NCBI GenBank assembly: GCA_937925635.1
Contig: CALALX010000021.1
Span: 32,067 to 96,066, forward strand
Length of the DNA stretch: 64,000 nt
DNA from: an uncultured Caulobacter sp.
GTDB lineage: Bacteria; Pseudomonadota; Alphaproteobacteria; Caulobacterales; Caulobacteraceae
Direction: 5' to 3'
Shown here: in pieces, positions 34,010 through 42,301 of the stretch
How the letters are laid out: the number at the start of each line of letters is the position of its first letter
Position numbering within the stretch: the first letter of the stretch is position 1
Notes under the pieces: generated by a model
What the model saw: only the letters and a program-made list of their open reading frames with translations
What the model was told of the DNA's origin: nothing
Databases searched by the model: none
Program-made: the position numbers and the translations under genes

Positions 34010-34804
34010 TCAGGCGGCCTTGCGGGCGCCGCCCGGATGGAAGAACAGGGCCTGGCCGATGGCGGCCTTCACCGTTTCCGGCTGGAACGGCTTGGTGATC
34101 AGGAAGGTCGGTTCAGGACGTTCGCCGGTCAGCAGCCGCTCGGGGAAGGCCGTGATGAAAATCACCGGCACGTCGTAGCGCCCGAGAATATCCTTCACCG
34201 CGTCGATGCCCGAGGAGCCGTCCGCCAGCTGAATGTCGGCCAGGACGAGGCCCGGCATCCGGTTCGCCACCGCCTCGACGGCCTCGGTGCGCGTGGCGGC
34301 GATGTCGACGACGTTGTGGCCAAGTTCGCGGACCAGCGCCTCGATGTCGGCGGCGATCACCGGCTCATCCTCGATGATGAGGACATCGGTCGCCAGCTCG
34401 GCGTCGATTTCGTTCTGCGCCTCGGCGATCAGGCGCTCGACCTCGGGGAAGTCAGTGTCGAGGATCTGGGCCGCCTCGGTCGGCGTGAAGCCCTCCAGGG
34501 CGGTCAGCAGGAACGCCTGGCGCGAGCGGGGGGCGATCCTCAGCAGTCTCTGGCTGGCGTCATGGCCGGAGGACTCATCGATGCGGTCCTCCAGCCGCGC
34601 GCCGGAGGTGCACCAGATGGCGTGGAACACATGGTAGAGCGCCACGCGCGGCGAAAACCGACTGTCCAGCTGCCGATCGCCCGCGGCCAGGGTTTCCAGC
34701 GCGACTCGCACGTACTGGTCCCCCGACCGCTGATCGCCCGTCAGGGCCCGCGCATAGCGACGCATGTAGGGCAGATGCGGTGCAAGACGTGCCAGAAGAC
34801 TCAT
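34010..34804 (-). CDS. phyR: general stress response anti-anti-sigma factor PhyR
   Basis: 264 residues. Residues 1-135 are a sigma-factor-like domain (LLARLAPHLPYMRRYARALTGDQ, then TPTEAAQILDTDFPEVERLIAEA), which mimics EcfG and binds NepR. Residues 139-260 are a receiver domain with acidic EDEP at 145 and phospho-Asp at Asp190 (LVLADIQLADG), Thr near 220 and Lys in ITKPF. After phosphorylation by PhyK and its kin it takes NepR away from EcfG. The start at ATG 34804 has GGGAGGG before it; the frame upstream to 34996 is not PhyR-like. Its own EcfG promoter makes a positive loop. Confidence 0.96.
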   Translation of the reverse strand: MSLLARLAPHLPYMRRYARALTGDQRSGDQYVRVALETLAAGDRQLDSRFSPRVALYHVFHAIWCTSGARLEDRIDESSGHDASQRLLRIAPRSRQAFLLTALEGFTPTEAAQILDTDFPEVERLIAEAQNEIDAELATDVLIIEDEPVIAADIEALVRELGHNVVDIAATRTEAVEAVANRMPGLVLADIQLADGSSGIDAVKDILGRYDVPVIFITAFPERLLTGERPEPTFLITKPFQPETVKAAIGQALFFHPGGARKAA

Positions 34805-34882
34805 GACCCCTCCCGAATTCAGTTGTGTCAGGGCGTGAGAAGCCGCCCGCATTGGACGGGTGCGCACCCCTTCACGACCTCG

Positions 34883-34907
34883 AACGTTCGCCGTCGTCAA
34901 AGGTTCC
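34883..34907 (-). promoter_or_regulatory. EcfG promoter of phyR
   Basis: Exact GGAAC-N16-CGTT on the minus strand (-35 at 34903-34907, -10 at 34883-34886), 79 bases before the phyR start. It faces away from the nepR promoter at 34949. Confidence 0.85.
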
Positions 34908-34948
34908 CATACCGGGAACTCTCCGTCATCATAAAGAACGAGGTTACG

Positions 34949-34973
34949 GGAACCGGCGGGCGGACACGGCGTT
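34949..34973 (+). promoter_or_regulatory. EcfG promoter of nepR-ecfG-phyK
   Basis: Exact GGAAC-N16-CGTT, -35 at 34949-34953 and -10 at 34970-34973. The nepR start at 35026 follows after about 50 bases. With 34883-34907 it makes the autoregulated divergent pair typical of the alphaproteobacterial stress locus. Confidence 0.85.
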
Positions 34974-35025
34974 GAACGATCGAAGCAAGGTTCCAAGAAG
35001 GGGGCAGGCGCCGGCCCGCGCCGAC

Positions 35026-35214
35026 ATGATGATCGAACAGAACCCTATGGAAGAACGCCGCAAGGGCTCGGCCCCTCTGGATGAAACCCGGCTGCGTCAG
35101 CGCGCCATCGGCGTGAAGCTGCGCCAGATGTTCGACGAGGTCGTCAACGAACCCGTTCCTGACGAATTTCTGGATATCCTGCGCAAGGCAGACGAAAAGT
35201 CTGGAGCGCGCTGA
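35026..35214 (+). CDS. nepR: anti-sigma factor NepR
   Basis: 62 residues. Core helices GVKLRQMFDEVVNEPVPDEFLDILRKAD match the NepR family, which binds and holds EcfG until phosphorylated PhyR competes for it. The open frame reaches 34825 upstream, but that part crosses its own promoter, so the start is one of three close ATGs (35026, 35029, 35047); 35026 gives the usual length. The stop TGA overlaps the ecfG ATG (TGATG), so the pair is coupled one to one, as expected for a sigma/anti-sigma partner set. Confidence 0.92.
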   Translation: MMIEQNPMEERRKGSAPLDETRLRQRAIGVKLRQMFDEVVNEPVPDEFLDILRKADEKSGAR

Positions 35215-35825
35215 TGGGAGCCTCCGAGAAAGACCGCTTCGCGGGCTTGAGCCCACGCGAACGGGACGGTGTGTTCCAGCGCGAACTGGTGCAGCTCATT
35301 CCGCATCTGCGGGCGTTCGCCCGCACCCTGACCGGCGACGCGACCCAGGCCGACGACCTGGCGCAGGACGCGATGATCAAGGCCTGGGACGCGCGCAATA
35401 GCTATCAGCTGGGCACCAACATGAAGGCTTGGACCTTCATGATCCTTCGCAACCAGTTCTATTCCGACAAGCGTCGGTCATGGCGCCAGACCCAGCTCGA
35501 CCAGGAAGCCGCCGAACGGACCCTGGTGGCGGTCGACGACCCCGAGGCCCCGGTCGCCCTGGACGAACTGCGCCTGGCGATGGCGATGCTTCCCGACGAA
35601 CAACGCGAGGCGCTGATCCTGGTCGGCGCGGGCGGCTTCGCCTACGAGGAAGCGGCCGACATCTGCGGCTGCGCGGTCGGCACTGTGAAGAGCCGGGTCA
35701 GTCGCGCCCGCAAGGCGCTTCAAGGCATCCTTGAGGCCGGCGACTACGAGCGTGACGGCGGCGAGGCCGGCGATGCGATGCGGTCCATCCTGGCCGATGC
35801 GGAGCGGTTGAGCGCCGTGCGGTGA
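35214..35825 (+). CDS. ecfG: general stress ECF sigma factor EcfG (SigT)
   Basis: 203 residues, ECF15 type. Region 2 (IPHLRAFARTLTGDATQADDLAQDAMIKAWDARNSYQLG.NMKAWTFMILRNQFYSDKRR) and region 4 (LPDEQREALILVGAGGFAYEEAADICGCAVGTVKSRVSRARKAL) are complete. It reads GGAAC-N16/17-CGTT promoters, ten of which are seen within 9 kb of it. It overlaps nepR (TGATG) at the start and phyK (GTGA) at the end. Confidence 0.95.
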   Translation: MGASEKDRFAGLSPRERDGVFQRELVQLIPHLRAFARTLTGDATQADDLAQDAMIKAWDARNSYQLGTNMKAWTFMILRNQFYSDKRRSWRQTQLDQEAAERTLVAVDDPEAPVALDELRLAMAMLPDEQREALILVGAGGFAYEEAADICGCAVGTVKSRVSRARKALQGILEAGDYERDGGEAGDAMRSILADAERLSAVR

Positions 35826-37522
35826 AACTGCTGGGGCGGTTGCGCTGGGGGCCGGCGACCACCATTCGCGTACGCCTTGGCGTGGCGCTGGCGATTGCGC
35901 TGGCGCCGGTGCTGCTGCTCGGCGCCGGCCAGTCGATTCTTGCCTATGACCGGGAGGTGCGGGACCGGCAGGCGGTTCTGCAGAGGGCCGCGCAGCGCAG
36001 CGCCGCCATGGCCCGCGCCCAGATGGAGGCGGCGAGCGTCCTGCTTGAGACTCTCGGGCCCGGCTCGATCGGCGTTGATTGCTCGCGCCGGCTGCGAGAC
36101 ATCCGCGAGCGCCTGCCCGGCTATGCCAATCTGATCCGTTTCAACAGCATAGGTCGCGTCGCCTGTTCGGCCGAGACCGTGCCAGCCGATCCAGGCCGCC
36201 GCGATCGCCCGTGGTTCAAGGACCTCGCGGGCGGCCGGAAACGGGTCGTCATCCTGACCTCGGACAGCGGCTTCTCCGATGAACCCGCCTTGTTCATGGC
36301 CAGCCGGGTCGACGATCCACGGACAGGGTTCAGCATCCTGGCGGCGGTGATCCCGCTGACCGCCGTCCAGCCGCAGCCGGCCGACAGATCCCTGCCGAAG
36401 GGGGCCGAGGTCGCCATCGTCGACCGTCAGGGGCGGCTGCTGTCGGTGACCGACTACGATGGCTTCCCCGCCCGCATGAAGCCGTGGGTCGACGTCGCGG
36501 CGGAGCGGGACTCCTACCTCGTCTACGCCACGGTCGGCGGCGTGCGCCGCGCCTATTCGGTGGCGCCGCTCTACGAGGGGCTTTTCGTCGTCCTTTCCGC
36601 GCCGGCCCGCGGGCTGTTCCAGACCGCCTGGCTCGATCCGCTGTCGGGTATCGTCTTTCCGCTGATCGCCTTCGTCGTGGCTCTGGCGGCGGTATTCCTG
36701 GCGGCGGAACGCGGCGTGGGGCGGTGGATCGTCTACCTGCAGCGCGTGGCCGCGATCTATGCCCGCGGCCGGTTCACGGTGAGGCCGCTGCAGGCCGATC
36801 GCGCCCCTCCCGAAATCCGCGAGCTGGCCGAAACGCTGGACCATATGGCGGCCACCATCGTCGCCCGGGACGCCTCGCTGCATGAAAGCCTGGCGCAGAA
36901 GGACGCGCTGATGCGCGAGATTCACCATCGGGTGAAGAACAACCTCCAGGTCATCAGCTCGCTGCTCAGCATGCAGGAGCGGGCGCTGAGCGATCACACG
37001 GCGCGGCAGGCGATGAGCGACACCCGCCAGAGGATCACCGCCTTGGCCCTGATCTATCGCGCTCTCTACCAAGGCAGCGACATCAAGCATGTAGACCTCA
37101 AGCCGTTCCTGGAGGAACTCACCGGCCAGCTTCTGGCCGGCGACATGCCGGCTCATGGCAGCGTGCGAACCGAGGTGCGCGCCGATCGCCTGGTGATCGA
37201 CCCGGACAAGCTGGCGCCGTTGGCTCTGTTCGCCGTGGAAGCTGTCACCAACGCCCAGAAGCACGCGCTCAGCGTTCAGGGCGGAGCCTTGACCGTGATG
37301 TTCACGGTCAAGGGGCCGGAGGCGGAACTGGTCATCACCGACGACGGCGGCGGCAGGAATCTCCCGCCGGACCCGGAGACGATCAAGGGCGTTGGACGAA
37401 CGCTGATGAACGCCTTCGCCCGGCAGCTTCGCGGCCGCGCCAGCTTGGAGCGCAACCACCTGGGCGGCCTGACGGCGCGGCTGATCTTCCCCACGCCGGA
37501 GGCGGCGCCCACCGGAACCTGA
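35822..37522 (+). CDS. phyK: general stress response sensor histidine kinase PhyK
   Basis: 566 residues. N-terminal membrane helix (20-38), a periplasmic sensor domain (about 40-265), a second membrane helix (275-297), a HAMP-like linker, then a HisKA_2 domain with phosphoacceptor His369 (EIHHRVKNNLQVISSLLSMQ) and an HATPase with AVEAVTNAQKHAL and the DDGGG and GVGRTL loops. It starts with GTG at 35822 inside the ecfG stop (GTGA), so nepR-ecfG-phyK is one coupled operon. It phosphorylates PhyR. The other candidate kinase in the window is the frameshifted HWE protein at 26817-28746. Confidence 0.94.
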   Translation: MKLLGRLRWGPATTIRVRLGVALAIALAPVLLLGAGQSILAYDREVRDRQAVLQRAAQRSAAMARAQMEAASVLLETLGPGSIGVDCSRRLRDIRERLPGYANLIRFNSIGRVACSAETVPADPGRRDRPWFKDLAGGRKRVVILTSDSGFSDEPALFMASRVDDPRTGFSILAAVIPLTAVQPQPADRSLPKGAEVAIVDRQGRLLSVTDYDGFPARMKPWVDVAAERDSYLVYATVGGVRRAYSVAPLYEGLFVVLSAPARGLFQTAWLDPLSGIVFPLIAFVVALAAVFLAAERGVGRWIVYLQRVAAIYARGRFTVRPLQADRAPPEIRELAETLDHMAATIVARDASLHESLAQKDALMREIHHRVKNNLQVISSLLSMQERALSDHTARQAMSDTRQRITALALIYRALYQGSDIKHVDLKPFLEELTGQLLAGDMPAHGSVRTEVRADRLVIDPDKLAPLALFAVEAVTNAQKHALSVQGGALTVMFTVKGPEAELVITDDGGGRNLPPDPETIKGVGRTLMNAFARQLRGRASLERNHLGGLTARLIFPTPEAAPTGT

Positions 37523-37538
37523 CCGGTCAGACGGCGTT
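37514..37538 (+). promoter_or_regulatory. EcfG promoter of the entericidin-like gene
   Basis: Exact GGAAC-N16-CGTT. It overlaps the last codons of phyK (stop at 37522) and ends about 50 bases before the ATG at 37589. Confidence 0.8.
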
Positions 37539-37588
37539 CTTTGAGGGTGCGAATTCAACCGCCCGTGAACGGGCCGAGGAGACCGACG

Positions 37589-37723
37589 ATGCGCAAGCTC
37601 GTAGTACTGGCCCTTGCGGCCACCAGTCTGTTGGCCGCCGCCTGCAATACCATCGAGGGGGCCGGCAAGGACGTGAAGGCGGCTGGCCAAGCCGTCGAGG
37701 AAACCGCGCAGGACGCCAAATAG
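37589..37723 (+). CDS. entericidin A/B-family lipoprotein
   Basis: 44 residues. MRKLVVLALAATSLLAAAC is a lipoprotein signal with Cys19, followed by NTIEGAGKDVKAAGQAVEETAQDAK, the entericidin pattern (NTxxGxGxDxxxAGxxV). Small outer-membrane lipoproteins of this group are common EcfG targets; whether they act as toxin/antidote or membrane stabilisers is not settled. GAGGAGA sits before the ATG. An intrinsic terminator follows. Confidence 0.92.
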   Translation: MRKLVVLALAATSLLAAACNTIEGAGKDVKAAGQAVEETAQDAK

Positions 37724-37748
37724 CCGAACATTCGGAATCTCGACGAAC

Positions 37749-37781
37749 AGCCCCTTCGCCCAGCCGGCGGAGGGGCTTTTT
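37749..37781 (+). terminator. intrinsic terminator after the entericidin gene
   Basis: AGCCCCTTCGCC and GGCGGAGGGGCT form a stem (one internal mismatch) followed directly by TTTTT. It lies 25 bases past the stop and also separates the convergent P450 gene. Confidence 0.85.
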
Positions 37782-37783
37782 CG

Positions 37784-39070
37784 TCAGGCGAAGGCGTAGC
37801 GGATCGGCAGATGCTTGGGGCCGGAGACGAAGCTGCCCGCGCTCAGGCGAGGCTCGCCGCCGAACTCCAGGGACTTCAGCCGCGGGATCAGTTCTTCGAA
37901 CAGAATCCGCATCTCCATCTTGGCGAGATGTTGGCCCAGGCAAAGGTGCGCCCCGTAGCCGAAAGCCAGGTGCTTGCCGCCGGTGCGGTCGACCCTGAAG
38001 GCGTCCGGGTCCTCGAACACGGCCTCGTCGCGATTGCCGGACGGATAGGCGAGCCAGAGCCACTCGCCCTTTTCGATCCTGTGGCCGCCGACTTCGGCGT
38101 CGGCGGTGGCGGAGCGCATGAAGTGTTTCACCGGCGTGATCCAGCGGATCGACTCATCGACGAGGGCCGGGATCAGCGATGGATCGGCCTTCACCTTGGC
38201 GAATTCGCCGGGGTTGGCGCACAGACCCCAAACCGCGCCGGCCGTCGAGGACGAGGTCGTGTCGTGCCCGGCGGTGGCGACGATGACATAGTAGCTCATG
38301 GCCTCGAAGTCGTTGATCGGCTGGCCGTCGATCGTGCCGTTGGCGATCACCGAGGCCACATCCCCACGCGGATTGGCCTTGCGGTCATCGGTGATCGCCT
38401 TGAAGTACATGAAGAAGTCCGCGATCACGCCTTGCAGGGCGGCCATCGCCTCGGGGCCTTGCAGGTTCTCGTTGCCGCCCGAGCGACTGAGCTCGGGATC
38501 CTGCGCGCCGAACAGCTCCTGCGTCAGCTTCAGCATGCGCGGTTCGTCCTCCGGCGGCACGCCGAGGATCTCCATGATCACGCGCAGCGGATAGTAGAGG
38601 GCGATCTCGTTGACGAAGTCGCATTCGCCGCCGAGGTCGGCCATCCGGTCGACGTGTTCGCGGGCGATCTGCCGGATGCGGTCCTCCAGCTTGCGGATGT
38701 TCTGGGGCAGGAACCAGGACTGGGTCATGACCCGGTACTTGGGATGGTCCGGCGCATCCATCTGCACCAGGGTCCGCACCAGATGCGGGCTGCCGCCGGT
38801 CATCTGGCGCACCAGTCGGTCGCCTTCGAGGGTGGTGAAGGTCGAGGCGAGGTCGCCGCTGTGAAAGAGGTCGTTCTGCCGGCTGATCTCAAGGATGTCG
38901 GCGTGCCGGGTGACGATCCGGAAAGGCGCGACGCCCTCCAGGTCCGCGCGGCCCAGCGGGTTATTGGCCCGCAGCCAGCGGAAGGCCTCATGCACGCTGT
39001 CGTCGGCGTACGACTTCGGGTCGATGGCCTTGAAGGCGATGTCGTCGGGAATGCGATCTGCGCCGCTCAT
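37784..39070 (-). CDS. cytochrome P450
   Basis: 428-residue soluble bacterial P450. The I-helix has AGHDTT at 267-272, the K-helix EXXR is ESIR at 306-309, and the heme loop FGYGAHLCLGQ has the thiolate Cys377. Length and lack of a membrane anchor fit class I bacterial enzymes that need separate ferredoxin and reductase. The substrate is unknown; the layout resembles CYP enzymes acting on sterol or terpenoid skeletons. The start at ATG 39070 is chosen over 39121. A sulfotransferase gene lies in the opposite direction beyond a 237-base gap. Confidence 0.9.
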   Translation of the reverse strand: MSGADRIPDDIAFKAIDPKSYADDSVHEAFRWLRANNPLGRADLEGVAPFRIVTRHADILEISRQNDLFHSGDLASTFTTLEGDRLVRQMTGGSPHLVRTLVQMDAPDHPKYRVMTQSWFLPQNIRKLEDRIRQIAREHVDRMADLGGECDFVNEIALYYPLRVIMEILGVPPEDEPRMLKLTQELFGAQDPELSRSGGNENLQGPEAMAALQGVIADFFMYFKAITDDRKANPRGDVASVIANGTIDGQPINDFEAMSYYVIVATAGHDTTSSSTAGAVWGLCANPGEFAKVKADPSLIPALVDESIRWITPVKHFMRSATADAEVGGHRIEKGEWLWLAYPSGNRDEAVFEDPDAFRVDRTGGKHLAFGYGAHLCLGQHLAKMEMRILFEELIPRLKSLEFGGEPRLSAGSFVSGPKHLPIRYAFA

Positions 39071-39307
39071 GGGGTGTCTCCTGCCTGCCGGGAGATTGCC
39101 GCCCTGACGCGGCGGAAGCAAAGCCCGGCGAACCGCATCCTCCCCAGTCCGCGGCGAGCTTTTCCGGCAAGCAGGCCCTGGCGGAGGGGGTTGCTACGGC
39201 GCCGATCGCCGGTCTACGGCTTAGCGACGCCGGCCGCGCTTCGCGGGCGACCGGTCGATGGCATCACCTCGCCTTCCGATCTCGGCGGCACGAACTGGAG
39301 CGGCCCG

Positions 39308-40141
39308 TTGGGCGAACGCACGGCTTTTGACGCGGACCTCAGCGACACCCTGAGGGGCCTGCACATCGACACCAGCAACTTCCACCTGCTGGAGTACCGC
39401 CGCGTGGACGGGTTCCTGATCACGTCGAAGAACTCGGGCACCCACTGGCTCCGCTACATGCTCAGCTGCGCCCTGGCCGAGCAGTTCGGGTGCCCGCCGC
39501 CTGCCCTGGCCAGCGGCGACGCCTCGGACGACTTCATCGGCCATCCTCGGCGGCGGCCGCGCTGGCCCGCCACGCCCTGGCTCGGCAGTTCCCACAACCT
39601 TCCTTCGCGGGTGCTGGGCTCCCCGCTGTTGCGGACGATGGTCGCCTTTCCGCCGACCGTGGTCCTGGTTCGCGATCTCAAGGAGGCCCTGCTGTCCTTC
39701 TATGTGAAGTGGCGCGAGGTCCTGGGCGTGGAGCTGTCGGAGTTCGTCGTCGGCGATCCCACCGGCCGGCGCTATCGAGCCGACGTCTGGTGGTTCCTCC
39801 AGTTCTTCAACCGCTGGGGCCGGTTCGCCGAGCGCTGGCCGGAACAGACGATCGTGACGCGCTACGAGGACCTGGTCGCCGATCCCGCCGCCGAGCTGAG
39901 GCGAATCGGTCGGCACTGGGACATCGCCTTCGACGAGGCGGCCATCGCCGCCGGCGTCGCCGCCGCCGCCCGCGACCAGATGGCCGCCCGGCTTGACCCG
40001 GCCAAGACGGGCGTCATTTCCGACCAGGCGGATCGGGCGCGGATCCGGTTCTCGGCTGAGGACCACGCCACGCTGGACGCCATCCTGTCGCGTCGGCTGC
40101 GCTACGACTTCGGCTACGCGACCCTGCCGACGCGGCGCTGA
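39308..40141 (+). CDS. sulfotransferase-domain protein
   Basis: 277 residues. The PAPS-binding 5' loop ITSKNSGTHWLRYML is near residue 40, followed by SSHNLPS, VVLVRDLKEALLSFY (the 3'-phosphate region with Arg and Ser) and VTRYEDLVADPAAELRRIGRH. So a sulfonate is moved from PAPS to an alcohol or sugar. The start is not certain: I prefer TTG 39308, seven bases after GGAG, because the long upstream open frame runs through the P450 gene. It is convergent with cheR. The acceptor is unknown. Confidence 0.82.
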   Translation: MGERTAFDADLSDTLRGLHIDTSNFHLLEYRRVDGFLITSKNSGTHWLRYMLSCALAEQFGCPPPALASGDASDDFIGHPRRRPRWPATPWLGSSHNLPSRVLGSPLLRTMVAFPPTVVLVRDLKEALLSFYVKWREVLGVELSEFVVGDPTGRRYRADVWWFLQFFNRWGRFAERWPEQTIVTRYEDLVADPAAELRRIGRHWDIAFDEAAIAAGVAAAARDQMAARLDPAKTGVISDQADRARIRFSAEDHATLDAILSRRLRYDFGYATLPTRR

Positions 40142-40969
40142 TCAGGCCGCGACGCGATAGGACGGATTGCGGGCGAACAGGCCCGGCCGGCCGCTGATCG
40201 GCCGGAAGGCGTCCGTCAGGTCTTGCGGCGAGGCCTCGGGCTCGATCAGCATGAAACCGTCGGCGGGCAAGGCGGCCGCGAGGCTCTCCAGCACGCGCCG
40301 GCGGATGCTCTCGTCAAGCGAGCCCAGGACGTTGCGGCACAGGATGACGTCGAACCGGCCCACGGCCGTCAGGTCGGCGGCCAGGTTGATGCGCCGCCAC
40401 CGCACGCGCTGGCGAATGCGCGGCGACAGCCGCCAGTTCTCCTCGACCTTCTCGAAGTGCCGCACCAGCTGCCGGATCGGCAGGCCGCGCTGCACCTCGA
40501 ACGAGGTGTAGACCCCGGCCTGGGCCTTCTCCAGGCAGCGCTCGGAAATGTCGGAGCCGTAGATCTCGATGCGGGCCCCAGCCTCCAGGCCCTCGGCTTC
40601 CTCGGCCAGGATGGCCAGGGAGTAGGCTTCCTGGCCGGTGGCGCAGGCGGCGCTCCACAGGCGGATAGGCTCGGGACCGCGCATGCGGCTGAGGGTCGGC
40701 AGGATCTCGTCGCGAAGCTGGGCGAACAGGGCCTTGTCGCGGAAGAACGAGGTGTCGTTGAGCGTCATGGCCTCGACCAGCGCCCAGATCAGCGGCTCCT
40801 CGCGGCGCTGCTTGAGGCCCGCGATCAGCTCCTCGATGCTGTTGTAACCCTCTCGCCGGGCCAGCGGCGCCAGTCGGCTCTCCATCAGATAGGTCTTGGT
40901 CGCATCGATCTTGAGACCCGCCCGCGCCTTGCACAGCGCCACGACCAGCTGGATGTCCTCGGGCGTCAT
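40142..40969 (-). CDS. cheR: chemotaxis protein methyltransferase CheR
   Basis: 275 residues. N-terminal CheR_N helices (about 1-75), then the SAM-dependent domain with IRLWSAACATGQEAYSLA (GxGxxE-like block), YGSDIS and VILCRNVLGSLDES. It methylates glutamates of chemoreceptors. It overlaps the upstream response regulator by ATGA, giving a cheY-cheR pair. In C. crescentus a third CheY/CheR set lies next to chpT, which matches this layout. Confidence 0.92.
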   Translation of the reverse strand: MTPEDIQLVVALCKARAGLKIDATKTYLMESRLAPLARREGYNSIEELIAGLKQRREEPLIWALVEAMTLNDTSFFRDKALFAQLRDEILPTLSRMRGPEPIRLWSAACATGQEAYSLAILAEEAEGLEAGARIEIYGSDISERCLEKAQAGVYTSFEVQRGLPIRQLVRHFEKVEENWRLSPRIRQRVRWRRINLAADLTAVGRFDVILCRNVLGSLDESIRRRVLESLAAALPADGFMLIEPEASPQDLTDAFRPISGRPGLFARNPSYRVAA

Positions 40970-41331
40970 GTCAGGCCCGCCTCGGCGAACTTGGCCGCGA
41001 TGATGTCGCCGTCGAAGGGCTTCATGATGTACTCGGTCGCGCCGGCGGCCAGGGCCTCGCGGATACGGTCCGGATGGCTCTCGACCGTGCAGAACACGAC
41101 CTTCGGATGGTCGCCGCCGGGTTCCGACCGCAGGGTGCGCAGGAACTCGAGCCCGTTCATCACCGGCATGTTCCAGTCGAGCAGGATGGCGTCGGGCATG
41201 GCCGCGCGGCACCAGGCGAGCGCCTCCAGCCCGTCGGACGCCTCGGCGATCTCGAAGCCGAGTTCCTCCAGGATGCGGCGGGCCACCTTGCGGATCACCC
41301 GGCTGTCATCGACCAGCAGACAGGTCTTCAA
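40966..41331 (-). CDS. cheY: single-domain response regulator (CheY type)
   Basis: 121 residues, a lone receiver. DD at 8-9, phospho-Asp52 (ILLDWNMPVMNG), Thr near 82 and Lys in YIMKPFDGD. Start is TTG 41331 with GGAAGGAG at good spacing, and the upstream open frame to 41430 is not receiver-like. It overlaps cheR by ATGA. It may act on the flagellar motor or other partners. Its proximity to chpT suggests cell-cycle or motility signalling. Confidence 0.85.
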   Translation of the reverse strand: MKTCLLVDDSRVIRKVARRILEELGFEIAEASDGLEALAWCRAAMPDAILLDWNMPVMNGLEFLRTLRSEPGGDHPKVVFCTVESHPDRIREALAAGATEYIMKPFDGDIIAAKFAEAGLT

Positions 41332-41422
41332 CGGGACGCGCTCCTTCCCCTTGAAGCCGTTCTCGCCTGCGTCGGTTAACGCCTCGTGTGAGAACGCGGA
41401 GAATGGGTGCGGCACAACAACT

Positions 41423-41526
41423 CGTGTCATCCCGGCCAGGCGCGAAGCGTGCAGAGCCGGAACTCAGGACGCGGCCGCGCGGCATTGGCTGGGCCCCGGA
41501 TCGGCGACGCCGTCCGGGATGACACG
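41423..41526. repeat. inverted-repeat element with CGTGTCATCCCGG ends (copy 1)
   Basis: The 13-base arms CGTGTCATCCCGG (41423-41435) and CCGGGATGACACG (41514-41526) are perfect inverted repeats around a GC-rich core. A copy with the same core end TGTCATCCCGG lies at 55333-55466. Such elements are common in Caulobacteraceae intergenic DNA. Confidence 0.7.
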
Positions 41527-41531
41527 GCAAT

Positions 41532-42236
41532 TCACCCCGCGGCGACGACCGCCGCCAGCGTGACCTTTTCCTCGCCCGAGTCGGCCGCCAGCTGGCCCCC
41601 GACGCCCTTGACGATCAGCCAGAGGTAATAGGCCTGCACCCAGGCCCCGCCGACCGCGTCGCCACGATCCAGCCCCTGCAGGCCGCGCAGCACTTCCGGC
41701 TTCAGCCGGGCTCGCGGGCCCACGGCGTCGACCGTGATCGCCACCCGGCCGTCCGCCTCGACGGCGCGCAGCGTGGCGGTCCCCCCCATCGGAAGGGCTC
41801 CCGCCGCGATCTGGGCCAGGTTCATCAGCACGCGGGCGGTCGGCTTGTTGACCGCCGCGGGCTCGACCTTCCAATCCAGTTCGGGTCGCACATGGGCGTA
41901 GACGCCCTTGGCGAGGGTCTCCAGCTCCCGGGCGTCGAAGGTCTCGGCCGTCGCCGAGGCGCCGAACGCCACCCGCGCGAACTGCAGCATGTCGGCCAGC
42001 TTGCGCGCGCTCTGGGCGATCAGGTTCATGGCGTCTTCGCGCATGTCCTGGGCGGTCGGATCCTCGAGCAGGTCGAGACCAGAGACCACGGCCGAGGCCG
42101 GGCTGATGAAGTCGTGACAGAGGCGCGCGGCGATCTGGGCGGCCAGTTCGGCGGCGTCCGGCAGGGCGGGCGCGGGCGCGGTCTCCGACGCGGTGTCCGG
42201 CGCGGCTTCGGCAGGGGTCTGGGTATCGTCGCTCAT
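41532..42236 (-). CDS. chpT: histidine phosphotransferase ChpT
   Basis: 234 residues. After a Pro/Ala-rich tail, the DHp helices show IAARLCHDFISPASAVVSGLDLL with phosphoacceptor His41, and the C-terminal domain is a degenerate HATPase-like fold. It passes phosphate from CckA to CtrA and CpdR, the master cell-cycle relay. The start is ATG 42236; the open frame upstream to 42272 adds unrelated residues. The location directly before DUF3553 and behind cheY-cheR matches the Caulobacter gene order. The CtrA-like boxes at pilA and cpaB would be its downstream targets. Confidence 0.92.
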   Translation of the reverse strand: MSDDTQTPAEAAPDTASETAPAPALPDAAELAAQIAARLCHDFISPASAVVSGLDLLEDPTAQDMREDAMNLIAQSARKLADMLQFARVAFGASATAETFDARELETLAKGVYAHVRPELDWKVEPAAVNKPTARVLMNLAQIAAGALPMGGTATLRAVEADGRVAITVDAVGPRARLKPEVLRGLQGLDRGDAVGGAWVQAYYLWLIVKGVGGQLAADSGEEKVTLAAVVAAG

Positions 42237-42301
42237 TGCGCGGGAAGTTGCCCTGATTTGAGGCGTTGGCAAACGTCCCCCGCGCCCTTAAGCGCTTGCC
42301 C

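Noticed and set aside
37811..39307. The upstream part of the long frame that ends in the sulfotransferase
   Set aside because: It lies antisense to the P450 gene and has no family similarity until about 39308, where a ribosome site and start fit.
42243..42267. GGAAG-N16-CGTT site before the DUF3553 gene
   Set aside because: The last base of the -35 element GGAAC is changed to G, a strongly conserved position, so it is not called as an EcfG promoter.
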